Origin: Rhodococcus sp. SBT000017
Lineage (GTDB): Bacteria > Actinomycetota > Actinomycetes > Mycobacteriales > Mycobacteriaceae
Assembly (NCBI RefSeq): GCF_003688915.1
Contig: NZ_REFU01000001.1
Location: 3,348,001-3,412,000, forward strand
DNA: 64,000 bases
Reading direction: 5' to 3'
Part shown: piece after piece, positions 42,126 to 51,834 of the stretch
Layout of the letters: each line of letters starts with the position of its first letter
Position numbering within the stretch: the first letter of the stretch is position 1
Notes under the pieces: generated by a model
Seen by the model: the letters and a program-made list of their open reading frames with translations, nothing else
The model's database searches: none
Told to the model about the DNA's origin: nothing
Position numbers and translations under genes: made by a program

Positions 42126-44461
42126 GCGCCCCGACCACTGTTCCAACCACCGCGGCCCCCACCCGGGCTCCCGCCGACATCCCCGCACCGGGACGCGGCC
42201 GCGTCGGCGACAGCCCCCTGCGACCCGACGGCACACTGAAGGTCAAGGGCGAGTTCGCGTATTCGTCGGACCTGTTCATCGACGGCATGCTCTGGGGCGC
42301 AACGCTCCGCAGTCCGCATCCGCGGGCGAAGATCGTCTCGGTCGACATCTCACAAGCACTCGCGACACCCGGCGTCGAGGCAGTACTCACCCATGACGAC
42401 GTGCCGGGGCGCAAATGCTTCGGGCTCGACCACACGTGGGATCAGCCGGTGCTGGCCTTCGACGAGGTGCGGCACGAGGGCGAACCGATCGCGTTGATCG
42501 CGGCCGATCATCCCGAAACAGCCCGGCGCGCAATGGAAAAGATCGTCGTGATCTACGACGTTCTCGAGCCCCTGACCGATGCCCGACGCGCCGCACTCGA
42601 CCCGGACTACCCGAAGGTGCAGGAACGCGGCGGGGTGGCGCGCCATCAGCCGGTGCGCGTCGGCAACGTCGCCGCCGCCAGGGCGACCGCGGACGTGATC
42701 GTCAGCAGCGACTTCGCCGTCGGGATTCAGGATCAGGCATTCCTGGGACCCGAATCGGGACTGGCTGTTCCGGCCGAGGACGGCGGCGTCGACCTCTACG
42801 TCGCGACCCAGTGGATGCACAACGACCTCGCGCAGATCGGGCCGTGCCTCGGACTGCCCGAGGAGAAGATCAGGATGACGCTCGCCGGCGTCGGTGGAGC
42901 ATTCGGTGGCCGCGAGGACCTCTCGATGCAGATCCACGCGGCGATGCTGGCCATGCACACCGGCAAGCCCGTCAAGATCGTCTACAACCGCTACGAGTCG
43001 TTCTTCGGACACGTGCACCGCCACCCCGCGCAGATGCACTACGAGTACGGCGCGACCCGCGACGGCAAACTCGTGTTCGCCGATGTCGAGATCATCCTCG
43101 ACGGTGGGGCGTACACCTCGGCCACCCTCAACGTCGTGGGCAACGCCGCCTCACTGGGCGTCGGTCCCTACGTCATTCCCAACATCGAGATCGACGCGTA
43201 CGGGGTGTACACCAACAACCCGCCGTGCGGGGCAATGCGTGGATTCGGCGCGGTGCAAGCATGTTTCGCGTACGAGTCGATGATGGACAAGCTCGCCGAG
43301 GCCTGCGGAATCGGTCCCGTCGCCATTCGGCAGATCAACGCCGTCAGCCAAGGTTCGATCCTCGCGACCGGCCAGGTGATCGAAGCACCTGCCCCACTGG
43401 CCGAGATGCTCGCCCGAGCCGAGGCGATGGAACTGCCTGCCCCCGTGGACGCGTCGGACATCCGTAATCTGCCGGGCGGGGCGTCGCAGACCACCCACGG
43501 CGAAGGCGTCGTACGCGGGATCGGCTACGGAGTCGGCATCAAGAACATCTGCTTCTCCGAGAACTACGACGACTACTCCACCGCGCGTGTTCGGCTGGAG
43601 GTGATCGGCGGCGAGGCAACAGCATTGGTACACACGGCCGCTGCCGAGGTCGGACAGGGTCTGGTGACGCTGGAGGCGCAGATCGCGCGCACCGAGCTGG
43701 GCGTCACCAAGGTCGTCATCCATCCCGCCGACACCAAGGTCGGCAATGCCGGCTCCTCGTCCGCGTCGCGCCAGTCGTACATGACCGGCGGCGCAGTCAA
43801 GACAGCATGCGAGGCCGTCCGTGAGGCGGTGTTCGTCCTCGCCGGCCTGTACCTGGGCCGCGCGGTGGCCGACCTGAGCCTCGACGGCGGCAAGATCGTC
43901 TCGGCCACCGACGGTGCGCTGGCGACGATCGAGGATGTGCTCGGCGAACGGGTCATCGAGCAGACGCGTGAATTCCACCATCGCCCCACCAGCGGAATGG
44001 ATCCGGTCACCGGGCAAGGAGCGAGCCACACTCAGCTCGCACTGTGTGTCCACCGCGCCGTGGTCGACGTCGACGTCGAACTCGGTCTGGTCAAGGTCGT
44101 CGAGATGGCGGCCGTGCAGGACGTCGGCAAGATCCTCAACCGGCTTTCACTCGAAGGCCAGATCCACGGCGGCACAGCGCAGGGCCTCGGTCTCGCGGTG
44201 ATGGAGGAAATAGTCGTCGTGGACGGTCTGGTGAAGAACCCGTCGTTCACCGACTACCTGATTCCGACGATTCTCGACATGCCGCCCATGAAGCTGGACA
44301 TCCTCGAGAACCCGGATCCCCTGGCACCGTACGGTCTTCGCGGTGCGGGCGAGCCACCCACCCTCTCGTCGACACCCGCCGTGGTCGCAGCCATCCGAAA
44401 TGCCACCGGGCTCGCGTTGACCCGCGTGCCCGTTCGACCCGAACACATCATCAACAGCTGA
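42122..44461 (+). CDS. Xanthine dehydrogenase family, molybdopterin-binding (large) subunit
   Basis: A 779-aa catalytic subunit from a GTG at 42122 that overlaps the deaminase stop. An unusual Pro/Ala-rich leader (APTTVPTTAAPTRAPADIPAPG) precedes the hammerhead domain LKVKGEFAYSSDL. Molybdopterin contacts include GVGGAFGGREDLSMQIHAAM, GAMRGFGAVQACFAYESMMD and, near the C-terminus, GLRGAGEPPTLSSTPAV, whose Gly-Glu region carries the catalytic Glu. It hydroxylates hypoxanthine/xanthine to urate. The long leader could be an over-extended start, but no better ribosome site is seen. Confidence 0.93.
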   Translation: MSAPTTVPTTAAPTRAPADIPAPGRGRVGDSPLRPDGTLKVKGEFAYSSDLFIDGMLWGATLRSPHPRAKIVSVDISQALATPGVEAVLTHDDVPGRKCFGLDHTWDQPVLAFDEVRHEGEPIALIAADHPETARRAMEKIVVIYDVLEPLTDARRAALDPDYPKVQERGGVARHQPVRVGNVAAARATADVIVSSDFAVGIQDQAFLGPESGLAVPAEDGGVDLYVATQWMHNDLAQIGPCLGLPEEKIRMTLAGVGGAFGGREDLSMQIHAAMLAMHTGKPVKIVYNRYESFFGHVHRHPAQMHYEYGATRDGKLVFADVEIILDGGAYTSATLNVVGNAASLGVGPYVIPNIEIDAYGVYTNNPPCGAMRGFGAVQACFAYESMMDKLAEACGIGPVAIRQINAVSQGSILATGQVIEAPAPLAEMLARAEAMELPAPVDASDIRNLPGGASQTTHGEGVVRGIGYGVGIKNICFSENYDDYSTARVRLEVIGGEATALVHTAAAEVGQGLVTLEAQIARTELGVTKVVIHPADTKVGNAGSSSASRQSYMTGGAVKTACEAVREAVFVLAGLYLGRAVADLSLDGGKIVSATDGALATIEDVLGERVIEQTREFHHRPTSGMDPVTGQGASHTQLALCVHRAVVDVDVELGLVKVVEMAAVQDVGKILNRLSLEGQIHGGTAQGLGLAVMEEIVVVDGLVKNPSFTDYLIPTILDMPPMKLDILENPDPLAPYGLRGAGEPPTLSSTPAVVAAIRNATGLALTRVPVRPEHIINS

Positions 44462-44583
44462 TCCGAGTTCCAACCCCATTCGACGAAACCTTCTCCTGCA
44501 CAACCGCACCGACGCCAACTCCCCCGGCACGTCGGCCCGGCCCCACGCTCGACGAGGTTGATCACGCCCTGGGAGGGCCGATC

Positions 44584-46026
44584 ATGACCGACGTACGCAC
44601 ATCCAGCACTCGCCAAAGTGGACGAGGTCGATCCCAGATCGACAAGTTCTTCGACATCACCGGCCGCGGTTCGACGCTCTCACGCGAAATCCGCGGTGGC
44701 GTCACCACATTCGTGGCCATGGCCTACCTGATCGTTCTCATCCCTCTGATCATCGGTGATGCCCGCGATGTCACCGGCGCCACGCTCGATCCAGCTCAGC
44801 TGTCGACCATGGTGGCACTGTCCGCCGGTCTGACGACCATCCTGATGGGGGTCGTCGGAAACGCGCCCCTCGCCATGGCGGCCGGCCTCGGCGTGACGCC
44901 GATCGTGGTGTTCCAGGCGGCCCCGTACATGACCTGGCCGCAGGCGATGGGCCTGGTGGTTCTCGAGGGCGTCGTCATCGTCATCTTCGCTCTCACCGGC
45001 ATTAGGCAACTCATCATGGATGCCATACCTCTGGTACTCAAGCAGGCGATCGGCGTCGGGATCGGTGCATTCATCGCGCTCATCGGCCTGGTCGACGCCG
45101 GGTTCGTCGGGCACCACGACGCAGCATCCACCGCGGTAACCCTCGGCACGTTCGGCAAGCTCGCCGGCTGGCCCGTGTTCGTCTTCTGCGTCGGCCTGAT
45201 CCTGATGATCATGCTGTTCGTTCGGAGAGTGCCGGGCGCGATGCTGATCGGCATCTTCGTGGCGACCAATCTCGCGATCATCTTGAACTCGGTGTTCGAC
45301 ATCGAACCCGAGGCCTGGGGTCCCGTGGTACCGAAGGTGCCCGATTCCATCGTCGCCACACCACAATTCGATCTACTGTTCAACGTCGACCTGTTCGGCG
45401 GGTTCGCTCGGGCCGGAATCGTCACCGCGTCGGTCGTCCTGTTCACTCTCGTTCTCTCGGGCTTCTTCGACGCCATGGGCACCATCCTCGGAGTCGGTGA
45501 GGAAGCCGGACTTGTCGACAAGCAAGGCAGGATGCCCGGCCTGAGCCGCATCCTCACCGTCGACGGCATCGGTGCCATCGTCGGTGGCGCGATCAACGGT
45601 TCCGCCAACACCGCCGTCGTCGAGTCCGCGGCCGGCGTCACCGAGGGTGCGCGAACGGGTCTCGCCAGCGTCGTCACCGGCGGATTGTTGACCAGCCTGA
45701 TCTTCTTCACTCCGTTGGCCGGAGTGGTCCCCGTCGGTGCAGCGGCGCCGGCGCTGGTCCTGGTCGGTGCGCTGATGATGACGCACGTTCGCAAGATCGA
45801 CTGGGAGAACACCGAAATCGCGATCCCGGCCTTCCTGACGATCGTGCTGATGCCGTTCACGTACTCGATCACCGTCGGAGTCGCGGCAGGCGTCATCTCG
45901 TACACCGTCGTCCGGCTCGCCAAAGGCAAAGCACGCCAGACGCATTGGCTGCTGTACCTGATGTCGGGCATCTTCCTTGTCTACTTCGCCCTGCACCCCA
46001 TCGAAGAAGCGTTGGGAATCTCCTAA
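44584..46026 (+). CDS. NCS2-family purine (hypoxanthine/guanine/adenine) permease, AzgA/PbuG-like
   Basis: A 480-aa membrane protein with GGGAGG ahead of the ATG at 44584. It begins DKFFDITGRGSTLSREIRGGVTTFVAMAYLIV, the AzgA signature, and has GVVGNAPLAMAAGLGVTPIVVF, LSGFFDAMGTILGVGEEAGL and INGSANTAVVESAAGVTEGARTGL, which carry the conserved substrate and proton-coupling residues. About 12-14 helices are present. It imports purine bases by proton symport. It lies in the xanthine dehydrogenase operon, supplying its substrate. Confidence 0.92.
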   Translation: MTDVRTSSTRQSGRGRSQIDKFFDITGRGSTLSREIRGGVTTFVAMAYLIVLIPLIIGDARDVTGATLDPAQLSTMVALSAGLTTILMGVVGNAPLAMAAGLGVTPIVVFQAAPYMTWPQAMGLVVLEGVVIVIFALTGIRQLIMDAIPLVLKQAIGVGIGAFIALIGLVDAGFVGHHDAASTAVTLGTFGKLAGWPVFVFCVGLILMIMLFVRRVPGAMLIGIFVATNLAIILNSVFDIEPEAWGPVVPKVPDSIVATPQFDLLFNVDLFGGFARAGIVTASVVLFTLVLSGFFDAMGTILGVGEEAGLVDKQGRMPGLSRILTVDGIGAIVGGAINGSANTAVVESAAGVTEGARTGLASVVTGGLLTSLIFFTPLAGVVPVGAAAPALVLVGALMMTHVRKIDWENTEIAIPAFLTIVLMPFTYSITVGVAAGVISYTVVRLAKGKARQTHWLLYLMSGIFLVYFALHPIEEALGIS

Positions 46027-46027
46027 A

Positions 46028-47110
46028 GTGAAAGAGATCGTCGATCGACTGTCGGCATGGGACCACGCAGGTGTTCCCTACGCGGTAGCGACCGTGATCG
46101 CGGTATCCGGAAGTGCTCCACGGCTTCCGGGTGCCGCGATGGCGGTCTGCGCCGACGGTGAAGCAGTGGGCAGCGTCTCCGGCGGCTGCGTCGAAGGAGC
46201 AGTGTACGAACTGTGCCGTCAGGTCCTCGATACCGGTGAGTCCGTCCGAGAGTCGTTCGGTTACAGCGACGTCGATTCCTTCGCGGTCGGCCTGACCTGC
46301 GGGGGTGTGATCGAGGTGTTCGTCCGCCTCGGACCGCCGCGGGCCGTGCTCGCGGCTATCGCGTCGGACACGGCGGTGGCCACGGTGACGTTGCTCTCCG
46401 GGTCCGGGGAATCGCTCGCCGTGTCCGCCACGGCAACGATCGGCAGCACCGGCTTCTGCGACGTCGACGCCGTGGTCGTCGGTGAAGCGCTGGCGATGCT
46501 GGACTCCGGCGGTACCGGCATCCGGTCGGTGCGGTGCAGGCCGGACCTGGACGTGTTCGTCCAGTCGTACGCCACCGCGCCACGGCTACTGATCTTCGGA
46601 GCCATCGACTACGCCGGGGCACTCGCCCGCGTGGGCAAGTTCCTCGGCTACCACGTGACCGTGTGCGACGCCCGTCCCGTATTCGCCACTGCTGCACGGT
46701 TTCCCGATGCCGACGAGGTGGTCACCGAATGGCCGCACAGCTATCTGGCGCGGACGGCAGTCGATGCCCGGACGGTGATCTGCGTTCTGACGCACGACGC
46801 CAAGTTCGATGTGCCGCTGCTCGAAGTGGCTCTACGCCTGCCGGTGGCATTCGTCGGGGCTATGGGATCACGCAGGACTCATGACGATCGCGCGGCCCGG
46901 CTACGCGCAGTGGGGCTGACGGAGCAAGAGCTGGCGCGCTTGAGATCGCCGATCGGACTGGACCTGGGTGCCCGAACGCCCGAGGAGACGGCCCTGGCCA
47001 TCGCGGCCGAATTCGTTGCCGCTCGTCGTGGAGGTAGTGCACTGCCACTGACACGTACGGCGGGCCCGATCCACCGCGACGGGGCGGCGGCGGATGCCAA
47101 GTACGCCTGA
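46028..47110 (+). CDS. xdhC: XdhC/CoxI family molybdenum cofactor insertion/sulfuration protein
   Basis: A 360-aa protein from a GTG one base after the permease stop. Features: VATVIAVSGSAPRLPGAAMAV, GSVSGGCVEGAVYE and SFAVGLTCGGVIEVFV (XdhC_CoxI N-terminal domain with conserved Cys), and a C-terminal Rossmann domain LLIFGAIDYAGALARVGKFLGYHVTVCDARPVFA. It binds and delivers sulfurated molybdopterin to the large subunit. The last 40 codons have a diverged duplicate at 47732-47861. Confidence 0.92.
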   Translation: MKEIVDRLSAWDHAGVPYAVATVIAVSGSAPRLPGAAMAVCADGEAVGSVSGGCVEGAVYELCRQVLDTGESVRESFGYSDVDSFAVGLTCGGVIEVFVRLGPPRAVLAAIASDTAVATVTLLSGSGESLAVSATATIGSTGFCDVDAVVVGEALAMLDSGGTGIRSVRCRPDLDVFVQSYATAPRLLIFGAIDYAGALARVGKFLGYHVTVCDARPVFATAARFPDADEVVTEWPHSYLARTAVDARTVICVLTHDAKFDVPLLEVALRLPVAFVGAMGSRRTHDDRAARLRAVGLTEQELARLRSPIGLDLGARTPEETALAIAAEFVAARRGGSALPLTRTAGPIHRDGAAADAKYA

Positions 47111-47159
47111 TATCGGCCCCGTGGATCGCGCGGTCAGTAACATCGGTCCCATCTGCGAG

Positions 47160-47603
47160 CTACTGCTCGCGGCGTGAACGCCACTGACCACGCGCGATGA
47201 TGGCGATGACGATCACGACCGCCGAGGCAACGGTCACACCGAACGCCCCTCCGAGAGGAAGTACGTCCGTCAGGACCGGAACCGGTGCGAGTACCGCCAG
47301 CACGACGGCCACAGCCACAACCGGGAAGATGACTACAGCCAAAAATCTGTCTTTCTGCCGATCCCAGTCGGGTCCGGCTTGCAGTGTCTTCTCCTTACGT
47401 ATTACCCACGCGTAGAACGGAATCAGCGGTATCAGCAGCAGTAGTACCGACAGCGGGTATCCGGTTTCACCAAGGAGCGCGTAGATCAGCGTTGCTGTCA
47501 CCGCCGACGCCCACGTCATGATCACAGCCATGCCGAGGGCCAACAAGAATGGCGACTCTCGTGGCGTTTGATCAGATCCAGACGGAATCGTCCGATCGTC
47601 CAC
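47160..47603 (-). CDS. Four-helix membrane protein, unknown function
   Basis: A 147-aa protein from a GTG at 47603, supported by GGGAGG eight bases upstream (VDDRTIPSGSDQTPRE). Hydrophobic helices are near residues 20-42, 47-64, 83-103 and 108-132, with a basic tail (GQWRSRREQ). I recognise no family. It is antisense-oriented to xdhC, convergent with it, and lies between the true 3' end of xdhC and the duplicated copy of that end, suggesting it was inserted there. Confidence 0.65.
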   Translation of the reverse strand: MDDRTIPSGSDQTPRESPFLLALGMAVIMTWASAVTATLIYALLGETGYPLSVLLLLIPLIPFYAWVIRKEKTLQAGPDWDRQKDRFLAVVIFPVVAVAVVLAVLAPVPVLTDVLPLGGAFGVTVASAVVIVIAIIARGQWRSRREQ

Positions 47604-48032
47604 TGTCAAGACCTCCCAACTAGAGGCATGCCGCGATGATGCCACCGACGCCCGACAGAGAGACGATGAGTTCCGCCGCTTCCGCAGACGCGTTCGCAGG
47701 GAACGTACCACTACGTGGTCTGTACAGCCTGCGAGCGCTGCCCTCGCAATCGCGGCGGAGTTCGTATCGCTTCGACGCGGGTAGTGCTCTGTCACTGACA
47801 CGAACTGCGGGTCCGATTCACCACGACGCCGACCCGGCTGGAGCACGCCAGGTACGCATAGGTCTACAAGCGATTGGCCTCACCCAAATACCCACCACAT
47901 GTGGACAACTGGCGGCTGTTGACGTCTTTCGCATGCCGTGGTTTGCTTCGGGTGTCGATGAACGACGCCGTAGCACTCCTGCTCGTCCGGGGTGTAGGCA
48001 CCTGATTCCGACAGGGCGACCGCGAGGCCGCC
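47604..48032. other. Gene-poor scrap zone of 429 bases
   Basis: Between the small membrane-protein gene and the broken MFS gene the only recognisable content is the xdhC 3'-end remnant at 47732-47861. The open frames crossing it are not convincing as genes. A CCACATGTGG palindrome lies near 47894-47903. Confidence 0.6.
47732..47861 (+). pseudogene. Diverged duplicate of the 3' end of xdhC (remnant)
   Basis: Aligns with about 46981-47110. The intact gene reads ALAIAAEFVAARRGGSALPLTRTAGPIHRD; the remnant reads ALAIAAEFVSLRRG, then after a 2-base deletion SALSLTRTAGPIHHD in the next frame, and ends with a TACGCATAG resembling the true TACGCCTGA. Roughly 80% identity by eye. It has no start and is frameshifted, so it is non-functional. 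Confidence 0.8.
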
Positions 48033-49241
48033 GTGTGGTTTTTCTCTGGTATCCGCCGCTCGTCGGCGGCGCTGTGGGTCGTGTTCTTCGTGAACGGTGC
48101 TGTTCTGGCAAGCTGGGCACCGCGAATTCCACAGGTCACGTCCGAACTTCACCTCTCCGATGGCCAGGTCGGCTATGCATTGCTCGGCGTCGCCGTTGGT
48201 TCCGTTCCGGCGTTGTTAGGTACCGCGCGCCTGCTTCGGACCGTGTCGGCACGGTCGGTGTGCACCATTACGTCCATCGCCTTCAGCGGTGCGCTGCCGT
48301 TGATCGCGTGTGCACCCAACGTATGGGCACTCGGCGGTGCGTTGGCTGTGCTGGGGGCCGTCAGCGGGTGCTTGGACGTTGCGATGAATACGGCTGCGAT
48401 CGACTATCAGGACCGCATCGGAGCGAGCATTCTCTCGCGCCTGCACGGCGGCTAGAGCTTGGGAGTCCTCGCGGGTGCAGCGTCGGGCGCTCTGGCCTCG
48501 ATACTCGAGGTCACCGTGCTCGAACACTTCGTGGCGGTCAGCGCCTGTCTATTGGTCCTGGCTTTTGCCGCGTCATGTTTTCTGCCAACGTCGGCGAGAC
48601 ATCGTGCGCCCATCGACCACGACGCTGTGACGCGTGACAGTCCAATAGTTTCCAGCCACAGTCGATTTGGCCGTGTGCTGGCGATCCCTGCAACGATCGG
48701 AGTGATGGCCGTTGCCGCGCTGCTGATCGAAGGCATGATCACCGATTGGTCTGCCCTGTTGGTCTCGCGGGATTTCGGCGGCGGTACCGCCGTCGGAGCC
48801 GCTGCAGTGGTGGTGTTCAGCACCGCCATGTTCTTCTCGCGTTCCTTCGGCGATCTGATCGTCGATCGGCTCGGTGCTGCCGTCACTCTCCGATGCGCGG
48901 CAGCGGTGGTGTCAGCGGCCGTACTTCTGGGACTGTTGCTGCAGCCAGAACCATGGGGTGCCGTTGCGGTGATGGGATGCGCCGGCATCGCCCTCGGGCC
49001 GTTGTTCCCGTTACTCATCACCGAAGCAAGCCGCCGAAGTCGCGTTGGTGCGGCAGTATCCACCGCGCGCGTGAGCGCGATCGGATACGGCGCGTATCTC
49101 GGCGGACCCCCGCTCGTGGGCTTCCTCGCCGAACGCATCGGCCTTGTGGGTGCTTTCGTTCTCATCGCGGGCATCTGCTCCATTGCCTTGGTTGCCGCGT
49201 CGATATCGTTGCGCGACAGATCACGATCAGCGACGCCGTGA
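48033..49241 (+). pseudogene. MFS transporter interrupted by an in-frame TAG
   Basis: One continuous frame encodes an MFS protein of about 400 residues, from SAALWVVFFVNGAVLASWAPRIPQV through AMNTAAIDYQDRIGASILSRLHGG, then TAG at 48453-48455, then SLGVLAGAASGALASILEV and LIEGMITDWSALLVSRDFGGG to a normal C-terminus. Homologues of this FucP/YbjJ-like class normally read HGxWSLG or HGGFSLG here, so a TGG-to-TAG change at a Trp codon is the simplest explanation. Two separate polypeptides restarting at the TTG at 48459 are possible but would split helix 5. Probably a recent loss. Confidence 0.82.
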
Positions 49242-49424
49242 AGCTTCTACTCGCTTCGCCAATCCCGGCGCAGTGCCTCATGGTCAACCAGACGGTTCGG
49301 TGAGGAGTGAATTTGTCTGGTCAGCAGCCGCCGATCTGCGCGCGACCGTTCTTGTCGGTGGCCCGGGTTAGTCTTCTTTAAGTTCGAACAGGCGTTCTTG
49401 TTTCGGGTCACCGGGGGGTGAAAG

Positions 49425-51815
49425 ATGGGTGCACTGCCAGCTGTGTCACTGGAGGCGTTGACCGCGGCCGCGCGTGAGGAGAATCGGCAGGCGGCCCGCA
49501 AGATCTCCGCCTGCTACGACGTCCATCGGAGCTGGATCACCCTCGACACCAAGCACAAGCACTACAGCCGATACGGCCGCACCGAAATGGCAGTCGCGTT
49601 GGGATGCTCGGCGACGGTCGCCGAAGCGTACGTCTCCGTCGCAGTCGCTCTGCACACCCGACTGCCACTGCTCAAGGTCGCGTTCGAGACCGGTGAGGTC
49701 GACCTCCCACGGGTACGGACCGTATGCCGGATCCTCGACAACCTCTCCGATGCCATCGTCACGTTGGTCGAGAAAGAAGTGGTGGAGGCGGCGCTCAGGT
49801 CGTCCCCGGGTCCGCTCGAGAAGGAGATCTGGGACATCCTGGTGCGCGTCGCACCCGAGGAAGCAGCCGCATTGCGGGAGTTCGCGAAGAAGTTCCGCAC
49901 CGTCACCTACAGTCCTGCCGGGGAACTCGCCCGCATCCGGGCGGAGTTGACCGCACCCGAAGCCGCCGCCGCATGGCAACTCCTCGAAGAAATGGCCGAC
50001 ACCCTCTGCCCGAAGGATCCGCGCGGGAAGAAGGAACGCTTGTGCGATGCGTTCATGGCCCGCATGCACGGCGAACCCCGACTCGCGTGCCTGTGCCAAC
50101 GGGAGGATTGCTCGAAGAAGGATGCGGTGTTGCCGGATCGGCGGGTGCCGTTGACGATGATCACCGTCGACATCGCCACCCTCATCGGCCTCCTCGCCAA
50201 CCCTGCGTATCTGGCCGGTCATGGTTCCATCGACCCGGACCTCGCGCGGGAATTGGCACGCAACAGTCAGTGGCAGGTCCTGCTCACCGAAGCAGTGACC
50301 CTCGCCGAGAAACTCGGACTGGCCGTGCAGAACCCGGAAACCGGGGAATGGGAACGAATCCCCAACAGTGAAAAGACCGAGCCTGCAACAGAAAACGACA
50401 CGGCAACGGCAGCGGGTACGGACACCGACACGTCAGCGGGCACCGTTCCGGGCACGGCGGCAGGGGCGGTACCGGATTCGGATGCGGATGCCTCTGCGAG
50501 CACCGACACGACTGCTGAGACACCCACGGACGCGAACGCAGGTGCAGGTGCAGGTGCAGGTGCAGGTGCACAGAATGCATCGACGGCTGATTCGAGTGCG
50601 GAGACAGCTTCGGCGTCGGAACCAACCGGGCCCAGTTCTCCTGCACCCGAACAGAGCTCGCCGGCAGAAGATAACGTCGATCAGGTCGACAATCCCGCGC
50701 CTACCACCGGGCCCGCGACCGACCCGGCAGCAGCTACCACCCCAGGCTCAGACCCAGCCCCCAAGCACGCAGCAACAACCGCTTCGGCGGCTATCACCAA
50801 GCCGCTACCGGAGCCGCCGCAGGCGAACGGCCCAGAGCCAGTTGCGTCACCAGCACCCGCACCGACTTCGTCGAAAGATGCCCAACAGACGCCGACCGCT
50901 GATCCAGCGCAAGATTCGAGCGAAACCCATACTCCCACTGCACCATCCGATACCCCCAGCAACCACGACATCGGCAGTGACGAGGAAACTATCAGTGGAT
51001 CCGAGCCGACATCGATCGGTAGTCCGGCATCGAGTACACACCCCGGTGCGGGTGCCGAAACCGAGGATCGACCTCCGCGCCGCCTGCAATCGTTGACCTC
51101 CGCCGCCGCGTTGTTCTGCACCCACACTCCCGTCGGCAAAGGCACACGGCACAGCTCTGCCCTCGACCTGGACGCCATCAGGCATCCCGCCCGCAACATG
51201 AGGGCACTGGACCTACGCTCGACAATCCGGCCCGACAACCGCACCGGCTGTACAGCCAATGGCCTCTACATCGGCACCGCCTCACTCGCCGCCGCACTCG
51301 AAGCCGCCATCGCCGCCGACCCCACCCTCGGAAAATCCGTCGCCCGCGACCCACTCACCGACCGCGCCCTGATCTACCGACCCGACGCCCTCACCACCGC
51401 AGCCGTCCGCCACCGCGACAAACACTGCCGCTTCCCCGGCTGCCACCGCCCCGCCGCACGCTGCCAACTCGACCACGTGATCCCCTTCGACCACACCAAC
51501 CCCCTCGGCGGCGGCTGGACCACAGTCAACAACCTCCAATGCCTCTGCGAATACCACCACTCCGTCAAAACCGCCGGCTACTGGAAAGCCGTCATGCTCC
51601 CCGGCGGAGCCATCCTCTGGACATCGACCTCGAACACCGCACGCATCACCCTGCCCGCCAACGGCACGGCAGTACCCATCGCCGCCAACGACCTCAGACC
51701 ACACATCCCCACCAAACCGAAACGATCCGGCATCATCGCCTACCCCCACCCACCCGACAACCAGGAGCCCGAAACAGAATCGACAGCCGAAGACAACGAT
51801 GATCCGCCCTTCTAG
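49425..51815 (+). CDS. DUF222/HNH endonuclease domain protein (13E12 repeat family)
   Basis: A 796-aa protein. Residues about 5-310 form the DUF222 domain (SACYDVHRSWITLDTKHKHYSRYGRTEMAVALG, TLPRVRTVCRIL-like, ARIRAELTAPEAAAAWQLLEEMAD). Residues about 320-555 are an extreme Ala/Thr/Pro/Glu/Asp-rich disordered insert. The C-terminal HNH nuclease has CRFPGCHRPAARCQLDHVIPFDH and NLQCLCEYHHSVKTAGYW, with the zinc Cys pairs and catalytic His. These genes occur in many copies in actinobacteria and resemble selfish or nuclease-like elements; function is not settled. The insert is much longer than usual. Confidence 0.88.
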   Translation: MGALPAVSLEALTAAAREENRQAARKISACYDVHRSWITLDTKHKHYSRYGRTEMAVALGCSATVAEAYVSVAVALHTRLPLLKVAFETGEVDLPRVRTVCRILDNLSDAIVTLVEKEVVEAALRSSPGPLEKEIWDILVRVAPEEAAALREFAKKFRTVTYSPAGELARIRAELTAPEAAAAWQLLEEMADTLCPKDPRGKKERLCDAFMARMHGEPRLACLCQREDCSKKDAVLPDRRVPLTMITVDIATLIGLLANPAYLAGHGSIDPDLARELARNSQWQVLLTEAVTLAEKLGLAVQNPETGEWERIPNSEKTEPATENDTATAAGTDTDTSAGTVPGTAAGAVPDSDADASASTDTTAETPTDANAGAGAGAGAGAQNASTADSSAETASASEPTGPSSPAPEQSSPAEDNVDQVDNPAPTTGPATDPAAATTPGSDPAPKHAATTASAAITKPLPEPPQANGPEPVASPAPAPTSSKDAQQTPTADPAQDSSETHTPTAPSDTPSNHDIGSDEETISGSEPTSIGSPASSTHPGAGAETEDRPPRRLQSLTSAAALFCTHTPVGKGTRHSSALDLDAIRHPARNMRALDLRSTIRPDNRTGCTANGLYIGTASLAAALEAAIAADPTLGKSVARDPLTDRALIYRPDALTTAAVRHRDKHCRFPGCHRPAARCQLDHVIPFDHTNPLGGGWTTVNNLQCLCEYHHSVKTAGYWKAVMLPGGAILWTSTSNTARITLPANGTAVPIAANDLRPHIPTKPKRSGIIAYPHPPDNQEPETESTAEDNDDPPF
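50541..50570 (+). repeat. Five perfect GGTGCA hexanucleotide repeats
   Basis: Five head-to-tail copies of GGTGCA encode alternating Gly-Ala in the disordered insert of the DUF222/HNH protein. The unit is a multiple of three, so slippage changes length but not frame. Confidence 0.9.
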
Positions 51816-51834
51816 AAGCTGTCGAGGGAAGTGG

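Noticed and set aside
47636..48637. A 333-residue plus-strand frame overlapping the broken MFS gene
   Set aside because: Its matching part is just the duplicated xdhC tail; the rest is out of frame with the MFS protein and has no domain.
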